The notes below the pieces were generated by a model. That model saw only the letters and a list, made by a program, of their open reading frames with translations, was not told the origin of the DNA and searched no databases. 43,487 nucleotides of DNA from Firm-04 sp003446315. Its GTDB lineage: Bacteria > Bacillota > Clostridia > Oscillospirales > Ruminococcaceae. Positions 8,001 to 15,981 of the stretch are shown in pieces. Both the position numbers and the translations under genes were made by a program. Location: positions 1-43,487 of the forward strand of contig CAMNAB010000009.1 of NCBI GenBank assembly GCA_946530355.1. Reading direction: 5' to 3'. Position 1 is the stretch's first letter, and every line of letters starts with the position of its first letter.

Positions 8001-11000
8001 ATAACCAGCCGCATAAATATAGTATGCACCGCTGATTTCCGGTGTAAATTTCATGCAGGACATCCTGGAAACGGGTGCATCCGCATACTGCGTTGAGTTC
8101 TGTTCCGGTATGATCGGATATAAACCGCATTCTGCTGCCGGTTCCAGCATGAACACTTCCTGCACAATCACACGAACTGTCTCACGCGCCAGCAGTTCGC
8201 CGTCTTCTCCGTAAAGCGCAATCTGATAGGATTGATCGCCTGATTCTGATGTATCCGGATAAAATCCGTTTTCTGCGGTTCTGACCGCTTTTTCAGGATC
8301 CGTCGCAGTGTATTTGAGTGTACCGCCGAACCCGAACACTCTCACTTTGACCGGTGTATGATCGTTTTGATTCAGCACAAACACATCCTGATCCATTGAA
8401 TCCCGACAATAAATATACGGCGTATTATAAAACCGGATCCCTTTATGCGCTGCGTATCCGGCAAGAACAGAATCTTCCGGCCCGGCAAGTGCATTCAGAT
8501 TCCACAATTCATTACCAAATGCATCTTCTGCAACGACTTGCAGATCAGAACCGACAACAATCGCCTGAATCATATCCGTTTCCAGATGAATGCCATAATC
8601 CCGGATCGCCTGCACATGTTCCAGATACAAATAATTCAGCACAGGCTTATCCAGTGCGTTTGTCGGGATTTGTTCCAGTGCCGGCATTGAAAATGTATCT
8701 GCATAGCACAGATAGAATGAATCTGTCGTGACGGTCGTAAGCGAATCAAACGAAACGACCGGCTGCCCGAATTGATAGAAATCCACACCGCTGAATCCTC
8801 TGTACCCGATCTCTGTGATGCGGGAGAACGGAATGGTCGTTTCTTTCAGATCGGTATGATTCTGAAAATGAAGCGCATCGCTGCCGATCTTTGTCACGCC
8901 GGATGCCATGAGCAAAGAAAGCGAATCACAGCCGTTGAAAATGCCGTCCGGCAACGCTTCCAGATCATCAGAAAGGATCGCTTCTGTCAATCTGTATGCG
9001 TGGTCGAAAACATAGGAACCGAATTGCCGGTTTTGTGGCAGAGATACGAGCCGCACACCGCTGTTCGCAAACGCATAATCACCGATTGCCTGCACATGGT
9101 TCCCCCATTGCAGCGGAAGCATTTCCAGTTGTTCACACTGATAGAATGCGTGATCTCCGATTTCTTCCATGTTGCCGCCCTGATAATACGACAGCAATGT
9201 GCAGCCGTCAAATGCATGATCTCCGATCCGCAAAACGCCGGGTGCACTGACCGATTGCAGTGCTGTGCAGTCTGCAAAAGCATAATCGCCGATCTCGGTG
9301 ACAGTATCCGGCAGCAGAATTTTTGTCAGCATATCTTTTTTTTCAAATGCATGTGCCTGAATCGCAGTGACCGGTTCCGGATAATCCCGGAGATCAATGG
9401 TATCCGCATCGCCGAAATAGCTGCACAAAACACCATCCTGCACCACAAGCAGTTTCTCTTTGTGTGCATCATCAATGATATAGCAGCAGACCATTGTCTG
9501 ACTGACAGTATCCCCCACCGCACTGCATGCTTGCAGGATCGTTGTATCTGTAATGGCAATCTCAGAACCGTCATAAAGCATACCGGTTTCCGGAGTCGGG
9601 ACACTGCCGTCTGTGGTATAATAAACCGCATAATGTGCCGGCGCATCCAGTGAAACAGATACACTGCCGCTGTACGAACCGGATGGAACAGACGGAACCG
9701 GCGGGCTGCATTGGATTGTATACATACCCGAAAAAATCGGGCTGACGGATTCAGGCGTAACCGCAACTGCAAGCAGCATCGTTGTTTTCCGAATTTCAAT
9801 TGCGCCGGTATATTGGATACCGTTTTCTGAAAGCGGATCAGAACCGTCAGTCGAATAATAGATCACGGCATCCGGTTCCGGAACTTCAAGCCGTACCTGC
9901 TGAATGCGGTCATAGGTTCCCGGCTGCACGGATGCGACCGGGCTTGTTCCGCTGTCATCCGAAAAGCGGAAGCAATTCAGATTGATCATGCCCCATCCGT
10001 AAAACGGGTCATGCCCTGTCTCGCCGTAATCAATGGCATTGATCTGCAAAAGATGACAGATCTGATCTGCGGTCAGGCTGCGGTCATATTCCAGAAGATT
10101 CGCTATACAACCTGTGACATGCGGAGCAGCCATGCTTGTGCCGCTTTTCAGGATCAGTTCATCCGGATTTCCGATTCCCGCACTGAGGATACCGTCACCG
10201 GGCGCTGAAAAGTCGATCAATTCCCCGCGGTTGCTAAAAGAAGAAAACACATACTTATATCCGCTGTTTGGATCCGTGTTATCGACCGGTGTACGGGACA
10301 GTGCAGAAACTGCGATCGCAGCGGGAATATTTGCCGGATTGGAACACGAAACATCTTCCGCGTCATTACTTGCCGCAGCCACACAAAGAATATTGGATTC
10401 ATAGAGATCTGAAACAGCTTTTTGCATCAGCGGGGAAAAGCCCTCTCCGCCGAAGCTCATGTTAATAATATCGGCATGTTGTTCTTTGGCATAGAGCATC
10501 CCGCAGTATACGCGCAGAATGTTGCTGTTGCCGCTGTCATCCAGCACCTTCACCGGCAGGAGCTTCACTTGATCGCTTGTCATATCTGCAATGATGCCGG
10601 CACAATGCGTACCATGGCCGTTCCGGTCATTCCAGTTATTTGCATCGTCATATTCGGAAGCCAAGGAGATGCCGCCTTCAGCGATCCTTCCTTCAAACCA
10701 TTTGTGCTCCTGATAGATGCCGGTATCCAGAATTGCAACGACCACAGGTGTCTGGGAAGATGTTTGATATGTCAGGAGCTGCCGGAACGATGGCACACCG
10801 ATCGCTTCCCATCCCCATGAATGCGGGCTTTGTTCCGTATCTGCTGTCTGAACAGTGTCAGCGTTCACAAATGATGCTGCATGCACGATCCGGTTCGGTT
10901 CGACCGCAATCACATCCGCTTCTGCCTGAAAAGCCTGATACGCCTGATAGGTGTCCGCAGCCGTATCATAGGAGATCACGCGGAAATCGTCCCATTGTGC

Positions 11001-11486
11001 CAGTGCTTTTCCGCCGTGCACATCCAGAGATTCCGCTTTTGTATTGACGATCAGTGTATGCGTCTGAAACGGTGCAGAAATTATGATACTGTCAGCATCT
11101 TCCCGGACTTCCAGACCGACCGTATCAACAGCTTCCTGCAATGACAGATACGCCGGCTCCCCTTCTGCGGCATACACACTGTCTTTCCGGAGCTCCGATG
11201 CAGCGATTTTCAATTCACCGTTTTCTGCATGAAATCCTGCAAAACTGCTTCCGACAGCTTTTCCGTCCTGATACAATGTATTTTGTTGTTTATCAAACCG
11301 AAGCTGTGCAAATTCTGTTTCCGGATGGGATTCCAGAACGGTATGCATTTGTTCCGCCAGCATCCTGCCGGATATATGGTCAGCAGTTTTCCGGTGATAA
11401 AACAGTTCCCGTGTATCCCCGAATGAACCCGCAAGGACGATTGCTGCAAGAATACCGGATAATCGCTGGAACATTGGATGAGACAT
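5091..11486 (-). CDS. Secreted dockerin-bearing subtilisin-like serine peptidase with BspA-type leucine-rich repeats
   Basis: A 2131-residue exported S8 peptidase. A short signal peptide and a propeptide region lead into the catalytic domain: Asp254 (AILDTG), His291 (GHGTH), oxyanion Asn374 (AAASN), Ser451 (SGTSMAAPH). Next come two chitobiase C-terminal-type beta domains (about 510-660, each with YYSTDGS or YYTTDGS), then BspA/LRR_5 repeats (about 690-1010, IGDYAFADCTALQS pattern). A long tail follows, alternating pre-peptidase-C-like jelly-roll modules with four Ig-like modules that end in G-I-G-x-Y-x-G. The last 70 residues are a type I dockerin with two calcium loops (GDITGDGMLDQND and DQNGDGILNLAD), so it should dock onto a cohesin scaffold. 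GGGGGG precedes ATG 11486. It is a single-gene unit with its own promoter and terminator. Confidence 0.93.
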   Translation of the reverse strand: MSHPMFQRLSGILAAIVLAGSFGDTRELFYHRKTADHISGRMLAEQMHTVLESHPETEFAQLRFDKQQNTLYQDGKAVGSSFAGFHAENGELKIAASELRKDSVYAAEGEPAYLSLQEAVDTVGLEVREDADSIIISAPFQTHTLIVNTKAESLDVHGGKALAQWDDFRVISYDTAADTYQAYQAFQAEADVIAVEPNRIVHAASFVNADTVQTADTEQSPHSWGWEAIGVPSFRQLLTYQTSSQTPVVVAILDTGIYQEHKWFEGRIAEGGISLASEYDDANNWNDRNGHGTHCAGIIADMTSDQVKLLPVKVLDDSGNSNILRVYCGMLYAKEQHADIINMSFGGEGFSPLMQKAVSDLYESNILCVAAASNDAEDVSCSNPANIPAAIAVSALSRTPVDNTDPNSGYKYVFSSFSNRGELIDFSAPGDGILSAGIGNPDELILKSGTSMAAPHVTGCIANLLEYDRSLTADQICHLLQINAIDYGETGHDPFYGWGMINLNCFRFSDDSGTSPVASVQPGTYDRIQQVRLEVPEPDAVIYYSTDGSDPLSENGIQYTGAIEIRKTTMLLAVAVTPESVSPIFSGMYTIQCSPPVPSVPSGSYSGSVSVSLDAPAHYAVYYTTDGSVPTPETGMLYDGSEIAITDTTILQACSAVGDTVSQTMVCCYIIDDAHKEKLLVVQDGVLCSYFGDADTIDLRDYPEPVTAIQAHAFEKKDMLTKILLPDTVTEIGDYAFADCTALQSVSAPGVLRIGDHAFDGCTLLSYYQGGNMEEIGDHAFYQCEQLEMLPLQWGNHVQAIGDYAFANSGVRLVSLPQNRQFGSYVFDHAYRLTEAILSDDLEALPDGIFNGCDSLSLLMASGVTKIGSDALHFQNHTDLKETTIPFSRITEIGYRGFSGVDFYQFGQPVVSFDSLTTVTTDSFYLCYADTFSMPALEQIPTNALDKPVLNYLYLEHVQAIRDYGIHLETDMIQAIVVGSDLQVVAEDAFGNELWNLNALAGPEDSVLAGYAAHKGIRFYNTPYIYCRDSMDQDVFVLNQNDHTPVKVRVFGFGGTLKYTATDPEKAVRTAENGFYPDTSESGDQSYQIALYGEDGELLARETVRVIVQEVFMLEPAAECGLYPIIPEQNSTQYADAPVSRMSCMKFTPEISGAYYIYAAGYDYQISIVDGESTLTEPYTIMDPQAAEALQLEAGKTYQILIEQMGITDYTAISISTDPPGKRMISYAMNDLKLFYPEGTEKPEFVVSDDSGVLTENEDYVLFYDTLENGGCVMAVGIGAYIGSFTQKWYYFRDADATGLIAEYEADACECYRFVAEETGEQCLYLDFTDVVYEKIRMHDRAFERLAMPMWQYNLTLYLYDSDMEELKPEMRSWNPLDQAVFQLEAGKEYYVQCRLLNQFATNIGEPLFRLYSRPYAEDHSIRTVNFNYDAVHKYDGKPLQCIQSAYDEDGNPLTEGVDYEVIPIERGIPGEYTLLIRGIGSYFGLCEMFGRITLDEELVESAPCTKIEVGVPFTQTGEIGFYQFELDSNTTLSLREINGSQSRFDTVLFWESLGYNTDNTWSEETQDAYSILIPEQYHFYLRQYDDTPHTYILVDTDEYQDFEIKDEEISVKERYAYTGSEIKPEVTIEHGGKKLRENLDYVVYANEDICACGCYELYISGIGDYTGYKTVNIWVLPAAEGDCAELKPGDNFIQISNAKSSTCCVLHPESETSAIQVDSPLSVSYEIYDESGELTVRKTVSGFDFAEFRTDPQKTYYVYVSFLNKSQTGTVNLQYRTDYTPLHACRLDAPEQVPASESGFPPYRIYDGDTELVEGRDYICFSHGGEDQIGYAEMTFEGIGRYAGLKEYEYYRCPDFADVLTMEQTELIDSISRNRGCPGYRECFAFEAPEHGLYQLNAPNIKRDGVCAFVWRENGEQLSALDEPTELRKGEKLYLLAVTNYMNSGYSRQMEYTISVTCTETIAENTFVTIDNIIYEYIPGQGYVLSDYADDLYGIYVPDQIYSEETQQSEPIFGIADAFIEKAAGNITIYYDSNDRNMAELCRSNGLCGASWDPITEMTGDITGDGMLDQNDILTLIRVITEGKGMHLTDTICSLSDQNGDGILNLADVNLLTDRIRENEEAVLYAEQAL

Positions 11487-11515
11487 ATTGAATACCCCCC
11501 GTTTTATTTTTCTTT

Positions 11516-11544
11516 ATTATAACATGTTGTATGAAAAATCGCAA
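11516..11544 (-). promoter_or_regulatory. Promoter of the dockerin subtilase gene
   Basis: TTGCGA, 17 bases, TATAAT on the minus strand, about 30 bases before the start codon. Confidence 0.75.
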
Positions 11545-11688
11545 TACAAAAACAAAAATTTTATGGTCGTCTCTCTAATTTTTTGCGCGATGGTAACAAA
11601 TCTCACGGCTGTTCTGTCTAATTATAATGGTATCAGCTTCCTGATCTGTAAACTGACCGGATCGCCTCACAGCATTCGGCTTTATTTC

Positions 11689-11717
11689 TTGACAAAACAG
11701 GTGATACATGCTATAAT
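11689..11717 (+). promoter_or_regulatory. Consensus promoter of the wall-polymer operon
   Basis: TTGACA, exactly 17 bases, TATAAT, both boxes matching the sigma-A consensus. It drives the four genes from 11754 to 17418, with GGAG nine bases before the first ATG. Confidence 0.92.
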
Positions 11718-11753
11718 TACTCTGTATATATTCCGAAAAAGGAGTGTGGTTCT

Positions 11754-13682
11754 ATGAAACTCAAAAAAATCTGCCGGATCACAGCGTGCTGTACGATCTG
11801 TCTTGCAGCAATGCAGACGGCGATCACAGCATCTGCTGCATCAGACGGATACTGGGAAACTGCCGGCAAAAAGCGCTTTTATGTCGAAGACGGCGTTCGT
11901 GTGACCGGTGAACAGACAATTGACGGGATCCCCTATCTCTTCGCGCCGAATGGTGCGCAGCAGACCGGATGGCAAACCGTTTATGGAAAACGCTATTTCT
12001 ATGATACAAACGGCGAAGCAAAATTCGGCTGGATCTCATGGCGCGGCGAATCCTATTATGTTTCGCAGGAGCTTGGAAAACTGACAGATGAATCCCCTGT
12101 TCAGGATGATCTGACCTTTCAGTTTGACAGCTACGGCATTGCAAAGCAAGGCTGGATCCGGCACGCTGACGGAAGCTGGTCTTATTCCAATGCTTCCGGC
12201 GAAATGACCATTGACGGCTGTGCGTATCTGTTCGATGCAAACAGCAAGCTGCTGACCGGCTGGCAGACCCTTTCTGACGGCATCACCCGTTATTTTGATC
12301 CGGAAACACATACCGTACTGACCGGATGGATCCGGGAGAAAAACGGACGAGGCTATGCAGATCCGGAACGCGGTCAGTTAAAAGGACTGCAAACACTGGA
12401 AGGACAAACCTATTACTTCGGAAATGACGGTCTGATGCAGACAGGCTGGCAAACAACAGATGACGGTCTGTTGCGCCTGTTTGATACAGAGACCGGTGTG
12501 ATGAAAACCGGATTGACCGAAGTTGACGGCAAGAAATATCTGCTGAATGACAACGGTGCTGTACAAACCGGCTGGATCGACCTGAATAATCAGGTTTACT
12601 ATGCCGGTGAAGATGGTGCTTTCGCCACCGATTTCACACGAATTGACGGTGTGATCTATTATTTTGCACCGGATGGCGCACGCGGCAGCGGCGTGACGGT
12701 CATTAACGGCACGACTTTTCTGCTGAACGCGAAGGGAATCCCCCAGACCGGTTGGTATACGGCTGCGGACGGCTCTGTATATTACGGTGATTTCAGGGCA
12801 GCGGCTGTAACCGGTAAGCAGGTCATCAAAGATCAGCAGTTTTATTTTAATGATGCCGGTGTTCTGCAAAAAGGCTGGCTGAAATTCGGCGATGCCGTTT
12901 CTTATGCCGGTGAAGACGGCGCTTTTGTGACCGGTTTCAAGCGAATTGACGGTATTATCTATTTCTTCAATGACGACGGTGTACGCGGCAGCGGTGTTAC
13001 ATTCTATCAGGGCAAATATTATTTGCTGAATCAAAACGGCATTCCGCAGACCGGCTGGTATACGGATTCCAAGGGCGCAAAGTATTACGGTGACAATACT
13101 GCGGCTGCGGTGACCGGCTGGCAGGAGATCGACAGAAAAGGATACTATTTTAATACAAACGGCGTAATGGCTGTCTCTACGACAATAGACGGCTTTACAA
13201 TTGATGCAAACGGCGTTGCACGTTCTGCAATGGCAGTCACCGTTGATTCGCTGCTTGGCAATACAACCGGTGCACCGACTTCAATCTTCTCATTCTGCAC
13301 AGCAAATTACCGGTATTCCCGTATTGAAGCAACGAGAACCGTTCAGCAGCTTATCAGTGCGGGCTGGGATTCGCTTGTGCGTTATACTCTTGCAAACCGC
13401 CGCGGCGTCTGCTATTATCTCGCAGCAACATATGATTATTTCTGCCAGCGTGCCGGTTATACGACCCGTATGATCCATGCAACACACAGCACAGGCAATC
13501 ATTATTGGGTACAGGTTCTGGTCAACGGTCAGTGGCAGAATTATGACCCGACTTATTCGAACCGCAATAACATTTCCTGGAACGATCAGATTGCGATCGG
13601 CAATTATCAGGTTCTTGGTATTGTGGAAGCACATTATGATGCACGCGGCGCTTACATCGGCTGCGATTATACTCCATGGTAA
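11754..13682 (+). CDS. Secreted cell-wall-binding-repeat protein with a transglutaminase-like cysteine domain
   Basis: After a signal peptide (cleavage near TASAASD) come about 480 residues of glucan/choline-binding-type repeats, each of the pattern G-W-x-x-x-x-G-x-x-Y-Y-F plus a second half such as DGxxxTGW. A domain of about 130 residues at the C-terminus matches the transglutaminase-like (papain-like) fold: Cys553 in RGVCYYLA, His583 in NHYWVQV and Asp598 in NYDPTYS form the expected triad. Such domains act as peptidases, amidases or cross-linkers, and the substrate here is unknown. The repeats probably anchor the protein to a wall polymer. It is the first gene of an operon with a lipoprotein and a pair of polymer O-acetylation proteins, so its target may be that acetylated polymer or peptidoglycan. 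Confidence 0.88.
   Translation: MKLKKICRITACCTICLAAMQTAITASAASDGYWETAGKKRFYVEDGVRVTGEQTIDGIPYLFAPNGAQQTGWQTVYGKRYFYDTNGEAKFGWISWRGESYYVSQELGKLTDESPVQDDLTFQFDSYGIAKQGWIRHADGSWSYSNASGEMTIDGCAYLFDANSKLLTGWQTLSDGITRYFDPETHTVLTGWIREKNGRGYADPERGQLKGLQTLEGQTYYFGNDGLMQTGWQTTDDGLLRLFDTETGVMKTGLTEVDGKKYLLNDNGAVQTGWIDLNNQVYYAGEDGAFATDFTRIDGVIYYFAPDGARGSGVTVINGTTFLLNAKGIPQTGWYTAADGSVYYGDFRAAAVTGKQVIKDQQFYFNDAGVLQKGWLKFGDAVSYAGEDGAFVTGFKRIDGIIYFFNDDGVRGSGVTFYQGKYYLLNQNGIPQTGWYTDSKGAKYYGDNTAAAVTGWQEIDRKGYYFNTNGVMAVSTTIDGFTIDANGVARSAMAVTVDSLLGNTTGAPTSIFSFCTANYRYSRIEATRTVQQLISAGWDSLVRYTLANRRGVCYYLAATYDYFCQRAGYTTRMIHATHSTGNHYWVQVLVNGQWQNYDPTYSNRNNISWNDQIAIGNYQVLGIVEAHYDARGAYIGCDYTPW
12600..13205 (+). repeat. 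Tandem 303-bp internal duplication in the wall-binding repeats
   Basis: The module starting YAGEDGAF at 12600 recurs at 12903 with the same order of motifs (RIDGxIYxF, GxRGSGVT, GIPQTGWYT, YYGD, AAAVTG). Both copies are 101 codons long, clearly alike at the protein and DNA level but already diverged. Confidence 0.75.
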
Positions 13683-13703
13683 AAAAGGAAAAGGTGAATT
13701 ACA

Positions 13704-14528
13704 ATGAATTGTAAAAGTAAAGTTTTGCTGTTGACTGCGGCTGTCCTGCTCTGTACGGCAGGGCTGTCCGCATGCGGAAATGATGATACTGCCGAAAACA
13801 CTCCGACATCCGAAGAAACAACAGTCGTGACCACAACGACCGATGAAGCAGAAGACACAGATGAAACCACAGCAACGACCTCTGAAACGAAGAAAACAGA
13901 TGCAGAAACCACTTCCAATGCGGATTCGACCACAACGGCTGCTGTGACGACTGCTGCACCGGCAGAAACCAATGCAGCAGCAGAAACTGCCGCAGCCAAT
14001 CATAATGAAACCGATCAGACACCGCAGAACGATCAGCAGCAGAATGAACAGCCCTCTGCCCCCGCTGCAAATGACACACCGGCACAAAATGACAACAGCA
14101 ATCAGACACCGCAGACCGCAGCACCGGAGCAAAATACCACACCGCCCGCTGCTTCCGATCAGTATCTGTTTGATGCACTGCATATTGATGCAGAATGCTC
14201 GGCATATATTGCTTCCCATTCCGGCTATCAGTTTGAAGAAGCAATTAGCTGCATCGGTGACGGCAAGGACAGAACCTATACCTACAGCAACTATAAGCTG
14301 ATTACCTACTTTGAAAACGGTACCGAAACCCTGAAGGAGATCAATATTACCGGTGCCGGCATTGCAACGAGAAAAGGTATTTCCGTCGGCAGTTCTGCCG
14401 CAGATGTGGAACGCGCATACGGCGCTGCAAATGCGCTCGGCGTTTACAGCTATCAGACGGAAGACGGTACACTGGAGTTTATGATGAACGGTGATTCGGT
14501 ATCCACCATCGCACTTTATGTGCTCTGA
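13704..14528 (+). CDS. Lipoprotein with Thr/Gln/Asn-rich linker and small C-terminal domain
   Basis: The signal peptide ends in a lipobox LSAC, so Cys24 should be lipidated and the protein held on the outer face of the membrane. Residues 25-150 are a low-complexity Thr, Glu, Ala, Gln and Pro linker. The last 120 residues form a compact domain with the text RKGISVGSSAADVERAYG, which resembles the turn found in SmpA/BamE-like and similar small lipoprotein domains; I cannot name the family with certainty. AAAAGG precedes the ATG, 21 bases after the previous stop, so it is the second gene of the operon. A supporting role for the acetylation proteins downstream is inference from position. Confidence 0.8.
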   Translation: MNCKSKVLLLTAAVLLCTAGLSACGNDDTAENTPTSEETTVVTTTTDEAEDTDETTATTSETKKTDAETTSNADSTTTAAVTTAAPAETNAAAETAAANHNETDQTPQNDQQQNEQPSAPAANDTPAQNDNSNQTPQTAAPEQNTTPPAASDQYLFDALHIDAECSAYIASHSGYQFEEAISCIGDGKDRTYTYSNYKLITYFENGTETLKEINITGAGIATRKGISVGSSAADVERAYGAANALGVYSYQTEDGTLEFMMNGDSVSTIALYVL

Positions 14529-14543
14529 TACGGAGTTATTCAT

Positions 14544-15962
14544 ATGACGTTCAGCAGTCCGGTATTTTTATTCATATTCTTTCCTGCGGTTCTGCTTTGT
14601 TATTTTCTGATCCCGGCAAAGTGTCTGCGCATACGCAATGCATTCCTGACCGTTGCCAGCCTTGTTTTTTACGGATACGGTGAACCGGTCGCAATGCTTC
14701 TGATGCTCGGCGTAGTCGCATGGAGCTGGGGCAGTGCATTGCTCATGCAAAAAGCAAAGCAGTTCCGAAGGCTTTTTTTGCTGCTCGGCATTTTCGGAGA
14801 TCTGGGAGTCTTGTGTGTTTATAAATACACAAATTTCATCATAGACACGGTGAATACCTGCCTGCACACCGGTATTCCGGCAGTTGCACTCCGTTTGCCG
14901 ATCGGCATTTCCTTTTTTGTATTTCAGGCGATTTCTTATATTATGGATGTCTCACGGGATGAAGCCAAGCCGCAAAAAAGTTATTTCCGGCTCTTGCTGT
15001 ATATTGCATTCTTCCCGCAGCTCATTGCAGGCCCGATCGTGCGCTATCAAACCATTGAAGAAGCGCTTTCCAATCGCCGATCGACCGTTGAAGATGTTGC
15101 GGCAGGTATGCGCGGAATGATTCTGGGGCTTTCCAAAAAACTGCTGATCGCTGATACGGTCGGCTTGATTGCAGACCGTGTGTTCGGAATGGGCGATACA
15201 CTTGCATTACCGGCTGCATGGCTGGGTGCAGTTTGTTATACATTCCAGATCTATTTTGATTTTTCCGGTTACAGTGATATGGCAGTTGGCATGGGCAGGA
15301 TCTTCGGATTTGCTTTCCCGCAAAACTTCAATTATCCTTACAGTGCCGCATCCATCACAGATTTCTGGCGCAAATGGCATATTTCCCTGACTACATGGTT
15401 CCGGCAGTATCTGTATATCCCGCTTGGCGGCAACCGGAAAGGAAATGCCCGCACCATATTGAATAAATGGATCGTGTTTCTTTGCACGGGTCTGTGGCAC
15501 GGCGCAAGCTGGACATTTGTCCTTTGGGGTGCGATGAACGGCGCACTGATGACAATTGAACAGCTATTCCGCAAGAACAAATCAAAAACAGGCACATCAA
15601 AAACCAAATGGTATATGCATGTATACACAGTATTGGCAGTTGTGCTTGCATTTGTGATGTTCCGGGCTGAAACTGTTTCGCAAGCAGTTCATTTTTATCA
15701 GGCAATGTTTACATTCGGGAGCATATCCCGTCTGACTGTATCCGCCTGTCTGCAAATGCTTTCCCCGCTGGCAGTGACTGTTTTGCTTGCAGCATGTCTG
15801 TTTTCGATACCGCTTCCGCAGAAATGGATGGAATCTGCTGAGAAACGGGCACCCGCTGCTGCCGGAACGATCCTGAATGTGATCTGCATCGGATTGCTGC
15901 TGCTCTGCATCATGAATGCCGCTGCAACCACATATCATCCGTTTATTTATTTCCGATTCTGA
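14544..15962 (+). CDS. MBOAT-family membrane O-acyltransferase (AlgI-like)
   Basis: A polytopic membrane protein of 472 residues. It carries the MBOAT signatures YFDFSGYSDMAVGMGR, FWRKWHISLTTW (His279) and GLWHGASWTF (His319, the catalytic histidine of the family). In the AlgI/AlgJ and PatA/PatB pairs this protein moves acetyl groups across the membrane, and a partner SGNH protein transfers them to an exported polymer. That partner is the next gene, 19 bases downstream. The starting Met follows GGAG by nine bases, 15 bases after the lipoprotein stop. The acceptor polymer cannot be read from the sequence. Confidence 0.93.
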   Translation: MTFSSPVFLFIFFPAVLLCYFLIPAKCLRIRNAFLTVASLVFYGYGEPVAMLLMLGVVAWSWGSALLMQKAKQFRRLFLLLGIFGDLGVLCVYKYTNFIIDTVNTCLHTGIPAVALRLPIGISFFVFQAISYIMDVSRDEAKPQKSYFRLLLYIAFFPQLIAGPIVRYQTIEEALSNRRSTVEDVAAGMRGMILGLSKKLLIADTVGLIADRVFGMGDTLALPAAWLGAVCYTFQIYFDFSGYSDMAVGMGRIFGFAFPQNFNYPYSAASITDFWRKWHISLTTWFRQYLYIPLGGNRKGNARTILNKWIVFLCTGLWHGASWTFVLWGAMNGALMTIEQLFRKNKSKTGTSKTKWYMHVYTVLAVVLAFVMFRAETVSQAVHFYQAMFTFGSISRLTVSACLQMLSPLAVTVLLAACLFSIPLPQKWMESAEKRAPAAAGTILNVICIGLLLLCIMNAAATTYHPFIYFRF

Positions 15963-15981
15963 GAAAGGGGCGAAACACTGA

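Noticed and set aside
12600..13205. Repeated DNA as a possible mobile or CRISPR array
   Set aside because: The repeats are coding modules of a wall-binding protein and keep the reading frame; there are no spacers or terminal inverted repeats.
13290..14543. A 417-codon minus-strand frame
   Set aside because: It is antisense to the transglutaminase-like and lipoprotein genes, has no ribosome site, and its Cys/Ile/Gly-rich text mirrors the repeats on the other strand.
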